Part shown: positions 1-5,889 of the stretch, one piece after another | Numbering within the stretch: the first letter of the stretch is position 1 | How the letters are laid out: each line of letters starts with the position of its first letter | Assembly: GCA_023254815.1 (NCBI GenBank) | Contig: JALRKI010000063.1 | Span: forward strand, 1 to 6,565 | Reading direction: 5' to 3' | Length of the DNA stretch: 6,565 nucleotides | Origin: Flavobacteriaceae bacterium | Lineage (GTDB): Bacteria; Bacteroidota; Bacteroidia; Flavobacteriales; Flavobacteriaceae | Notes under the pieces: generated by a model | What the model saw: the letters and a program-made list of their open reading frames with translations, nothing else | The model's database searches: none | What the model was told of the DNA's origin: nothing | Position numbers and translations under genes: made by a program

Positions 1-561
1 TTTACTGATAATTTGATAAAGCTCTTCTTTCAAAGCAAGGATTTCGCGAGTCGTAATTTCAATGTCACTGGCTTGTCCTTGGGCCCCTCCTAAGGGTTGA
101 TGAATCATTACTCTTGAATGAGTCAATCCACTTCTTTTACCCTTGGCTCCTGCACAAAGCAAAACAGCTCCCATGGAAGCCGCCATACCGGTACAAATGG
201 TGGCAACGTCAGGTTTAATGAGTTGCATGGTATCATAGATCCCCAACCCAGCATATACCCCACCACCTGGCGAATTGATGTATATCTGAATGTCTTTGGA
301 GGAGTCTGTACTCTCCAAAAACAACAATTGAGCCTGAATGATGTTGGCTACATGATCGTTGATAGCGGTACCCATAAAGATGATACGATCCATCATTAAC
401 CTTGAAAAAACATCAAAAATGGCGATATTCATCTGACGCTCTTCAATGATGTTTGGGGTCAATCCAATTGGAAACATACTGCTGACAATCTTATCATAGT
501 ATGTGCTGCTGACACCCTGATCTTGGATGGCAAATTTTTTAAACTCATTTCCGTAATTCAT
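1..561 (-). CDS. clpP: ATP-dependent Clp protease proteolytic subunit ClpP, C-terminus off the left edge
   Basis: ClpP is the serine peptidase core of the cytoplasmic ClpXP/ClpAP proteases, which degrade unfolded, stalled or tagged proteins. The visible 187 codons read without interruption. The nucleophile Ser129 lies in the ClpP box TGMAASMGAVLL (124-135) and the catalytic His154 in MIHQPLGG (152-159). The DRIIFMG segment (58-64) and INSPGGGVYAG (95-105) also fit the family. The catalytic Asp and the last few dozen residues would lie beyond position 1. The ATG at 561-559 gives an N-terminus of about 40 residues before IEERQMN, as in other Bacteroidota ClpP proteins. One oddity is Gly101, where most ClpPs have Ser after the SPGG motif. 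The gene follows tig by 59 bases with no convincing terminator or promoter between them, so co-transcription with tig is inferred. No Shine-Dalgarno sequence is evident, which is usual for the phylum. Family assignment is very secure. Confidence 0.97.
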   Translation of the reverse strand, partial: MNYGNEFKKFAIQDQGVSSTYYDKIVSSMFPIGLTPNIIEERQMNIAIFDVFSRLMMDRIIFMGTAINDHVANIIQAQLLFLESTDSSKDIQIYINSPGGGVYAGLGIYDTMQLIKPDVATICTGMAASMGAVLLCAGAKGKRSGLTHSRVMIHQPLGGAQGQASDIEITTREILALKEELYQIISK

Positions 562-620
562 GCGTTTGATACTTTAGGTGCTGAAATTGATTAGAAAGAT
601 ACTGCTTTTATGAAAAATGA

Positions 621-1940
621 TTAACTCAATTCTTTGATAAATTTGTCATAAGACAAGGTCTTTTGTTTCAAATTGGCTTCTTTCTTAAATAGATTTAGCA
701 TTTTCATACTCAAAACTTCATCCGCAATCCGTTTAACCTCATCCTTATTACCAAGTACACGGGTTGAAATATCAGTTAATTCTTTATCTGTAGGATTGTT
801 TTGTCCAAATTGAGCCATTTGCATTCGAATACGATCCTTGGCATAATTTTGAACTTCTTCCATCTTGACTTTTAAATCGTATTTTTCGATTAATTTCCCT
901 TCGATCAATTGGTAGCGAATGCCTTTTTCAGATTTCTCATATTCCGCTTTGGCCTCTTGAGCAGTCAATGGCTTTTCTCCACTTTGCTGCATCCATTTTT
1001 TTAAAAATTCAGACGGCAATTTAAATTTGGTATTGTCCAACAAGGATTCAATAACATCATTTAATAATTTCTGATCAGACTGTTGAGCAAACTGTTTTTC
1101 GGCATCCGACTTGATTCTTTCTTTTAATTCGGTGACTGAAGTAATCACCCCTTGACCAAAAAGTTTGTCAAACAAATCCTGGTTCAATTCTGCTTTTTCT
1201 CTGTTTTGAAGAGCAGTGATTGTCGCACTAACCTCAACGTTCAATCCTTTTGTTTCTTCTTGAGACAAGTTCAGAGCGTCCTGCAAATCTTTGTCATTTA
1301 GAAACAGATCTTTTGTTTTCAAACTCAAAGTGTCTCCAACTTTGGCTTCCAGGAATTTCTGCTGATTGGACTTCCCTTTTAATTGATCGACAACAATGAT
1401 GGTGCTGCCTGTGCGGTCTCCCGAAGCATCGGCAAAGTCCACTTTGATTTCAGTACTTTTATCTACTTTTTCAACAGTTACTAGTTTGCCATATTGTTTT
1501 TGTATAGATTCCAATTGACGATTAATCACTGCATCATCAGCAACGATTTGATATTGAACAACTGATTTTCGTCCATTTAAATTCACCTCAAACTCGGGAG
1601 TTAATCCTATTTCGAACTGAAAAGAAAAATCATCTTGGTCCCAATTTAAATTATTTTGAGGCAGAGGTAAGGGGTTGCCGAGGATATCAAGTTTTTCATC
1701 AGCCATGTATTTGCCCAAACTGTCTTGAAGTAACTTATTCATGGTATCCATTAAAACCGACTGCTGATATTGTTGGCGTATAAAAGCCATTGGCACATGC
1801 CCAGGTCTAAATCCTTTTATTTTTGCCTTGCGCCGATAGTCGCTCAAAGCACGTTCAACCTTCTCGTGATAATCTGACTTCTCTATATTAATGGTTATGG
1901 TGGCGTTGAGGGCGTCTTTTTGGTCTTTCTTAATTTGCAT
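621..1940 (-). CDS. tig: Trigger factor, ribosome-associated chaperone with degenerate PPIase domain
   Basis: Trigger factor binds the ribosomal exit tunnel and shields nascent chains. At 439 residues it has full family length. The N-terminal ribosome-binding domain covers about 1-115 and carries the signature KGFRPGHVP (42-50), corresponding to the GFRxGK loop that contacts ribosomal protein uL23. A middle segment (about 150-245) sits where the FKBP-type prolyl isomerase domain belongs, but I do not see that domain's usual FxGG or FIPGFE-like motifs, so isomerase activity is doubtful. The helical C-terminal chaperone domain runs from about 250 to 425 and is rich in charged residues. The protein ends in TLSYDKFIKELS, resembling the tail common in Bacteroidota trigger factors. 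The ATG at 1940 is preceded by a strong TAnnTTTG-type promoter and lies 59 bases upstream of clpP, the classical tig-clpP order. Assignment is secure; loss of isomerase function is inference. Confidence 0.95.
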   Translation of the reverse strand: MQIKKDQKDALNATITINIEKSDYHEKVERALSDYRRKAKIKGFRPGHVPMAFIRQQYQQSVLMDTMNKLLQDSLGKYMADEKLDILGNPLPLPQNNLNWDQDDFSFQFEIGLTPEFEVNLNGRKSVVQYQIVADDAVINRQLESIQKQYGKLVTVEKVDKSTEIKVDFADASGDRTGSTIIVVDQLKGKSNQQKFLEAKVGDTLSLKTKDLFLNDKDLQDALNLSQEETKGLNVEVSATITALQNREKAELNQDLFDKLFGQGVITSVTELKERIKSDAEKQFAQQSDQKLLNDVIESLLDNTKFKLPSEFLKKWMQQSGEKPLTAQEAKAEYEKSEKGIRYQLIEGKLIEKYDLKVKMEEVQNYAKDRIRMQMAQFGQNNPTDKELTDISTRVLGNKDEVKRIADEVLSMKMLNLFKKEANLKQKTLSYDKFIKELS

Positions 1941-1965
1941 ATATCAGCTGTTGTAAATAAGTCTG

Positions 1966-1997
1966 CAAAAGTACAGCGAATTTTGACCTGTCACAAA
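1966..1997 (-). promoter_or_regulatory. Bacteroidota-type promoter for tig-clpP
   Basis: On the minus strand the -7 element TACTTTTG (1973-1966) matches TAnnTTTG exactly. A -33 element TTTG (1997-1994) lies 20 bases upstream, close to the spacing known for Bacteroides and Flavobacterium housekeeping promoters. Transcription would start roughly 20 bases before the tig ATG at 1940, giving a short leader. This also suggests that tig-clpP can be expressed independently of the upstream pdxJ-hydrolase pair. Confidence 0.65.
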
Positions 1998-2014
1998 TAA
2001 TCTCCAACCCCTAT

Positions 2015-2791
2015 TCACCCTTTTACCAAAAATGAGGCTACGGCATCAAAAAAATCATCAGGATTTTCGGCATGTAACCAATGTCCAGCATGTGCAATTT
2101 CTTTAATTTCCACATTTTCAAACTGATTCAAAATGCGCTCTTCGTCTTTCGGAAGAACGTAATCTGACTTGGATCCCTTGAGGAAGAGGCTTGGGGTAGA
2201 TACTTTGGGAAAATCTTTGAGTTCTTGACCTATTGCCTCCACCTGTTCAGTCAGAACCTCAAGGTTCATGCGCCAGCCAAGTCTGTTTGGCTCTACCCAA
2301 TAGAGATTTTTTAAGAGGAACTGCCGAGTTCCTGGTTCATTCACGAAGTCACTCAAAATAATTTCAGCATCTTGCCGTGTTTTAACTTTGTCAAAATCAA
2401 TCGCATTCAAGCCATGCAAAATGCCTTGGTGATGAGCGCAGTAATAGCGAGGAGCTATGTCCACGACTATCAGTTGTTTTAGGAAATTTGGATATTTTAA
2501 TGTGAAGGTCATGGCCACCTTACCACCCATGGAATGGCCTAGGAGTACAATGTCTTTTAATCCGTGATGAGAGCAGTAAAAGCGGAGGTCTTCGGCCATT
2601 ACTTCATAATTAAATTCGCTATCATGAAAGCTCTTGCCATGATTTCTAAGATCCAGTACATGAACCTGATAGCCCAATTCAGAAAAACGCTTGGCAAGTG
2701 TTTTCCAATTGTCCCCACTTCCAAGAAATCCATGCAAAATAACGAAGGGTGTTCCCGTATAACCTAATACATTGGCATGCAACAATTTCAT
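2015..2791 (-). CDS. Alpha/beta-fold hydrolase, YbfF/ABHD11-like esterase
   Basis: A 258-residue cytoplasmic serine hydrolase with no signal peptide or membrane segment. The oxyanion-hole HGFLGS motif is at 20-25, DLRNHGKS at 47-54, and the nucleophile elbow GHSMGG at 85-90 with Ser87 as the predicted nucleophile. Asp210 (in KSDYVLP) and His237 (in AHAGHWLHAE) complete a plausible triad. Length and motif spacing fit the YbfF/ABHD11 group of acyl-ester hydrolases, whose natural substrates are poorly defined; the substrate here cannot be read from sequence. The ATG at 2791 directly abuts the pdxJ stop codon (TAGATG), so translational coupling to pdxJ is likely and the two probably form one transcript. 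A functional link to vitamin B6 metabolism is not shown by the sequence. Fold and triad are secure; the physiological role is unknown. Confidence 0.9.
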   Translation of the reverse strand: MKLLHANVLGYTGTPFVILHGFLGSGDNWKTLAKRFSELGYQVHVLDLRNHGKSFHDSEFNYEVMAEDLRFYCSHHGLKDIVLLGHSMGGKVAMTFTLKYPNFLKQLIVVDIAPRYYCAHHQGILHGLNAIDFDKVKTRQDAEIILSDFVNEPGTRQFLLKNLYWVEPNRLGWRMNLEVLTEQVEAIGQELKDFPKVSTPSLFLKGSKSDYVLPKDEERILNQFENVEIKEIAHAGHWLHAENPDDFFDAVASFLVKG

Positions 2792-3505
2792 CTATCGGAG
2801 TTTCTCAAGGTATGACGCAATGACTTTTTCAAGACCATAATAGATGCTCTCCGATACCAATGCATGGCCAATCGAAACTTCTAAGAGGTTCGGAATTTCG
2901 GCCCGAAAAAAAGCAATGTTTTCCAGTGACAAATCATGTCCTGCATTGACTCCAAGTCCAATTTGATCGGCCAGTTTGGCACAAGTGACATAGGGCAATA
3001 TAGCCTGTTGACGATTTTCCTTGTACCTTTTAGCATAAGACTCTGTGTACAATTCAATTCGATCCACTCCAGTGGCCTTAGCCCCTTCAATTTGTTGTTC
3101 AACTGGATCGACAAAAATAGAAGTTCTGATACCATGATACCTGAATTCGTCGGCCATCTCAGTTAAAAACAATCGGTTTTTAAGGGTGTCCCATCCCGCA
3201 TTTGAAGTTATAGCATCGGGAGAATCGGGGACGAGCGTCACTTGGGTTGGTTTAATTTGAATGACCAGCTTAACGAATTCTGCAATTGGGTTACCTTCAA
3301 TATTGTATTCTGTGTGAACAACTGGTTTAAGGTCAAAGGCATCTTGATATTTTATGTGCCTTTGGTCTGGTCTTGGATGAATGGTAATGCCTTGAGCACC
3401 AAAATTCTGGGCATCAATAGCAAACTGAACCACGTCGGGCACACCTCCCCCTCGAGCATTTCTCAAAGTGGCGATTTTGTTTATATTTACGCTTAACTTC
3501 GTCAT
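2792..3505 (-). CDS. pdxJ: Pyridoxine 5'-phosphate synthase PdxJ
   Basis: PdxJ condenses 1-deoxy-D-xylulose 5-phosphate with 3-amino-2-oxopropyl phosphate to make pyridoxine 5'-phosphate, the ring-closing step of the DXP-dependent vitamin B6 pathway. The 237-residue length matches this TIM-barrel family. Diagnostic segments are LSVNINKIATLRNARGG (4-20), the phosphate/active-site loop ITIHPRPDQRHI (40-51) with His43, Arg45 and His50, Glu70 in YNIEGNP, and GVNAGHDLS (185-193) with His190, the counterpart of the catalytic His near 193 in E. coli PdxJ. SIGHALVSESI (211-221) is the C-terminal phosphate-binding region. SNAGWDT (101-107) is the form I associate with Bacteroidota orthologues. The ATG at 3505 sits 16 bases after a good promoter -7 box, and the stop codon touches the next gene's start. 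Very secure assignment. Confidence 0.97.
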   Translation of the reverse strand: MTKLSVNINKIATLRNARGGGVPDVVQFAIDAQNFGAQGITIHPRPDQRHIKYQDAFDLKPVVHTEYNIEGNPIAEFVKLVIQIKPTQVTLVPDSPDAITSNAGWDTLKNRLFLTEMADEFRYHGIRTSIFVDPVEQQIEGAKATGVDRIELYTESYAKRYKENRQQAILPYVTCAKLADQIGLGVNAGHDLSLENIAFFRAEIPNLLEVSIGHALVSESIYYGLEKVIASYLEKLR

Positions 3506-3521
3506 TTTTTAGTTTCGGGCT

Positions 3522-3550
3522 CAAAATTACAAAGAACTTTCCCGCACAAC
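3522..3550 (-). promoter_or_regulatory. Bacteroidota-type promoter for pdxJ and the hydrolase
   Basis: On the minus strand TAATTTTG (3529-3522) is an exact TAnnTTTG -7 element. GTTG (3550-3547) provides a TTG-type upstream element with a 17-base spacer, the lower end of the range reported for Flavobacterium promoters. The box ends 16 bases before the pdxJ ATG at 3505. It occupies the 71-base divergent region shared with the plus-strand CBS gene. Confidence 0.55.
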
Positions 3551-3564
3551 ATATCATTTTTCAG

Positions 3565-3571
3565 TAATTTG
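3565..3571 (+). promoter_or_regulatory. Weak promoter -7 candidate for the CBS-nadK pair
   Basis: TAATTTG resembles TAnnTTTG but is one base short, and it ends only 5 bases before the ATG at 3577, which would make the transcript nearly leaderless. No convincing upstream TTTG element lies at the right distance. It is listed because the divergent layout requires some plus-strand promoter in 3506-3576, or further upstream within pdxJ, and this is the best candidate seen. Confidence 0.22.
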
Positions 3572-3576
3572 CACTC

Positions 3577-4233
3577 ATGCATCTCGAACATTTCATTCTG
3601 AACGACATCCCACCATTGTCTCTTCATGTCAAAGTCAAAGAGGCTCAATTGCTTTTCAGTCAATTGACCACTTCTCATGTGATCATCGAAGATAACGGCA
3701 ACTTCGTAGGACTGTTATCTGAAACCGATGCGCTTTGTTTTGAGGCCACCAAACCCTTATCTGACTTTTTGTATGCCATTGAACGTATTTTTGTTTTAGA
3801 GTCTACGTTATGGCTGGAAACTTTAGAAGCCTTTTCCAAAAACAAGACTAACGTCATGCCTGTGCTCAATGCCAAAGGACAATATTTGGGTTACTATGAA
3901 TTGAACGACGTGATTGGCTTGTTCAGTTCAACGCCTTTTTTTTCTGAGCCAGGACATATTCTTGTAATCGAAAAAAACTACGTCGATTTCAGTTTTTCCG
4001 AAATTACTCAAATTGTAGAAAGTAATGCGGGAGAAGTATTAGGCCTTTTCAGGTCAAGACTAGAAGCTGGGCAAATTCAATTGGTACTCAAAATTGGCCA
4101 AAGAGAATTGAATGCCGTTTTGCAAGGGCTTCGACAATACGACTACACGGTCAAATCGGTTCACCTGGAGGACGATCACTTGCAAGTCCTCAAAGAGAGA
4201 GCTGCCTATCTCGATCGTTTTTTAAAAATTTAA
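3577..4233 (+). CDS. CBS-pair protein with C-terminal ACT-like domain, linked to NAD kinase
   Basis: A 218-residue soluble protein without signal peptide. Two CBS repeats are visible: the first about 5-55, with SHVIIEDNGNFVGLLSETD at 33-51; the second about 65-118, with TNVMPVLNAKGQYLGYYELND at 91-111. CBS pairs typically bind adenine nucleotides such as AMP, ATP or SAM. Residues about 126-195, starting at GHILVIEK and passing through SEITQIVESNAGEVLG (141-156), look like a beta-alpha-beta ACT-type ligand-binding domain, so the layout resembles AcuB-like CBS-ACT proteins. No catalytic domain is present, which suggests a sensor or regulatory subunit. The TAA stop is only 2 bases before the nadK ATG, so the two are almost certainly co-transcribed. 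Regulation of NAD kinase by this protein is inference from that pairing. Domain calls: CBS strong, ACT moderate. Confidence 0.85.
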   Translation: MHLEHFILNDIPPLSLHVKVKEAQLLFSQLTTSHVIIEDNGNFVGLLSETDALCFEATKPLSDFLYAIERIFVLESTLWLETLEAFSKNKTNVMPVLNAKGQYLGYYELNDVIGLFSSTPFFSEPGHILVIEKNYVDFSFSEITQIVESNAGEVLGLFRSRLEAGQIQLVLKIGQRELNAVLQGLRQYDYTVKSVHLEDDHLQVLKERAAYLDRFLKI

Positions 4234-4235
4234 GG

Positions 4236-5117
4236 ATGAAGATTGCAATATTTGGAAGTCGCTTTGATGCTGACGATGTTTCATTACTTAACATTCTATT
4301 GGATAAACTCCAAGCCCACCAATCGCAGGTTTATATTGAATCTCATTTTTTTGAATTGCTTCGAGAATTTGCCGATATTAAACAGTTGAATCTCTGTAAT
4401 ATTTGGAAACAATTGGACAATTCGTTCGATCTTCTGATTACTATTGGAGGGGATGGTACCCTTTTGAGAGCCATTAAATATTTGAATGGATTGACTGTTC
4501 CCGTGGTTGGCATCAATACCGGCCGATTGGGGTTTTTGGCCACAATACAGAAAAAATTTCTCGACCATTCCATTGATGATTTGTTGGCAAAACGATTTCA
4601 AATTTCAGAAAGATGCGTTCTAGAGATTTCGTCAAATCACCCTATTTCTGGGTTGTCGGCCAATGAAATCGCCCTAAATGAAATTACTGTTAGCCGCAAG
4701 GACACTACTGCCATGGTAAGAATAGAGACTTTGCTCAATGGTGAGTATTTAACTTCATACTGGGCTGACGGGCTCATTGTGTCAACACCCACTGGGTCGA
4801 CTGGCTATTCTCTGAGCTGTGGTGGGCCAATTGTAATGCCACAAAGCAATAATTTGGTTTTGACACCTATTGCACCTCACAATCTAAACGTCCGTCCTTT
4901 GGTTATCCCTGATCATTTAGAAGTTACCTTAGTCGTTTCGAGCCGAACAGAGCAATTTTTGGTTTCTATGGATTCAACTGTGGTCAGCGTTGGAACAGAT
5001 ACTGTATTGAAAATAAAAAAATCTTCCCAGTCCATCAAAATGATAGAATTGAAAAATGAAGGCTTCCTGCCAACATTACGCAAGAAATTACTTTGGGGAG
5101 AGGACAAACGGAATTAG
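4236..5117 (+). CDS. nadK: NAD kinase (ATP-NAD kinase)
   Basis: NAD kinase phosphorylates NAD at the 2'-hydroxyl of its adenosine ribose to make NADP, setting the cytoplasmic NADP(H) pool. The 293-residue length is typical of bacterial enzymes. The hallmark GGDGT motif is at 71-75 (Asp73 being the conserved catalytic aspartate), followed by GINTGRLGFLA (92-102). The NAD-contacting NE pair is at 148-149, the glycine-rich DGLIVSTPTGSTGYSLSCGG stretch at 178-197, and the TPIAPHNLNVRPLVIP segment at 210-225. The C-terminal LRKKLLWGEDKRN tail is like that of Bacteroidota orthologues. The ATG at 4236 lies 2 bases after the CBS-protein stop codon, with the downstream envelope genes 79 bases further on behind a separate promoter candidate. 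All key motifs are intact, so an active enzyme is expected. Confidence 0.97.
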   Translation: MKIAIFGSRFDADDVSLLNILLDKLQAHQSQVYIESHFFELLREFADIKQLNLCNIWKQLDNSFDLLITIGGDGTLLRAIKYLNGLTVPVVGINTGRLGFLATIQKKFLDHSIDDLLAKRFQISERCVLEISSNHPISGLSANEIALNEITVSRKDTTAMVRIETLLNGEYLTSYWADGLIVSTPTGSTGYSLSCGGPIVMPQSNNLVLTPIAPHNLNVRPLVIPDHLEVTLVVSSRTEQFLVSMDSTVVSVGTDTVLKIKKSSQSIKMIELKNEGFLPTLRKKLLWGEDKRN

Positions 5118-5148
5118 ACAATATTTGTTCTTCTTCTCTGTTTAAACT

Positions 5149-5183
5149 GTTGTAATTACTGATTTTAATATTGCTTATATTTG
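5149..5183 (+). promoter_or_regulatory. Bacteroidota-type promoter for the DUF6089 gene and uppS
   Basis: TATATTTG (5176-5183) is an exact TAnnTTTG -7 element ending 13 bases before the ATG at 5197. A GTTG upstream element at 5149-5152 leaves a 23-base spacer, the upper limit of the reported range, so the -33 half is the weaker part. If real, it separates expression of the envelope genes from the CBS-nadK pair. No clear terminator hairpin is visible in 5118-5196, so read-through from nadK is also possible. Confidence 0.5.
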
Positions 5184-5196
5184 CAGCCTTTTACCG

Positions 5197-5889
5197 ATGA
5201 AATATACATATATATACCTATTAATTGCACTGATTGTTCCTTCATTGAGCAATGGTCAACTTATTGAAGTTGGGGGTGCAATTGGAGGCAGTAATTTTAT
5301 TGGCGATGTTGGTTCAACAACTTTCATTAATCCTAACAAAATTGCGATCAGCGGGTTAGTCAAATGGAACAGAAGTCTTCGTCATTCTTTTCGAGGATCC
5401 TTGACCTATACCAAGTTGGCAGCTCTAGACAGCAAGTCATCTGATCCGAGGCGGGTAGAAAGAAACTACCAATTTGCAAAACAGACCATTGAAATTTCTG
5501 GGGGTATTGAATTCAATTTTTTCGATTTCAACACTTTTGAAGGAGGTGGGGAATCAACACCCTACCTGGCTACTGGCATTACGGCCTTATATCACAGCAA
5601 CTTTTATTTTAACAATGGGGTAATCGTTCCAGAAAATACAAAAAGTTGGGCCTTTGGCATTCCAATCATCGCTGGATATAAAAGAACAATAAGCAATCGA
5701 TTGATTTTAGGTGCAGAAATTGGTGTCAGATATAGTTTTTCTGATGAAATTGACGGAAGTTTGCCAGACAGCGAAAAGCTGCACGACGATTTTAGTTTTG
5801 GAAATTTGAGTAATAATGATTGGTATACTTTTACGCAGATAACTCTGACCTATACTTTTGGTCGCAAACCATGTTTTTGTGAGTATTGA
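5197..5889 (+). CDS. DUF6089-type secreted outer-membrane beta-barrel protein
   Basis: A 230-residue protein with an N-terminal signal peptide: Lys2, a hydrophobic core at about 5-17, and probable signal peptidase I cleavage near Asn19-Gly20/Gln21. The mature part reads as alternating polar and hydrophobic strands broken by turns, for example LIEVGGAIGGSNFIGDVG (22-39), ISGLVKWNRSLRHSFRG (51-67), EISGGIEFNFFDF (99-111), LILGAEIGVRYSFSDEID (169-186) and TFTQITLTYTFGRK (211-224), as in small outer-membrane barrels. The GGSNFIGDVG opening, TPYLATGI (121-128) and the closing TYTFGRKPCFCEY pattern match what I know as the DUF6089 family of Bacteroidota, which commonly sits beside isoprenyl transferase and upstream of bamA. 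Function is not known. The C-terminal Cys-x-Cys (226 and 228) is unusual. Its last 11 bases appear to overlap the uppS start. Surface location is inferred. Confidence 0.85.
   Translation: MKYTYIYLLIALIVPSLSNGQLIEVGGAIGGSNFIGDVGSTTFINPNKIAISGLVKWNRSLRHSFRGSLTYTKLAALDSKSSDPRRVERNYQFAKQTIEISGGIEFNFFDFNTFEGGGESTPYLATGITALYHSNFYFNNGVIVPENTKSWAFGIPIIAGYKRTISNRLILGAEIGVRYSFSDEIDGSLPDSEKLHDDFSFGNLSNNDWYTFTQITLTYTFGRKPCFCEY

Noticed and set aside
118..399. Plus-strand 93-codon open frame opposite clpP
   Set aside because: It lies entirely antisense to the conserved ClpP catalytic region and its translation is low-complexity with no recognisable family; it is a shadow of clpP.
594..601. TATCTTTC on the minus strand as a separate clpP promoter
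   Set aside because: It has a mismatch at the key final G of TAnnTTTG, and no good upstream element was seen; tig-clpP co-transcription explains clpP expression.
2564..2767. Plus-strand open frame opposite the alpha/beta hydrolase
   Set aside because: It is antisense to the nucleophile-elbow region of a clear hydrolase and has no family features.
2881..3496. Several open frames on both strands within pdxJ
   Set aside because: All overlap the intact, motif-complete PdxJ frame and encode unrecognisable proteins.
4296..4601. Two minus-strand open frames opposite nadK
   Set aside because: Both lie antisense to the GGDGT region of NAD kinase and show no independent coding evidence.
5116..5131. 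Short AT-rich inverted repeat after the nadK stop (ACAATATTTGT) as a terminator
   Set aside because: The stem is only about 4 base pairs with no GC content to speak of and no clean T-tract; too weak to call a terminator.
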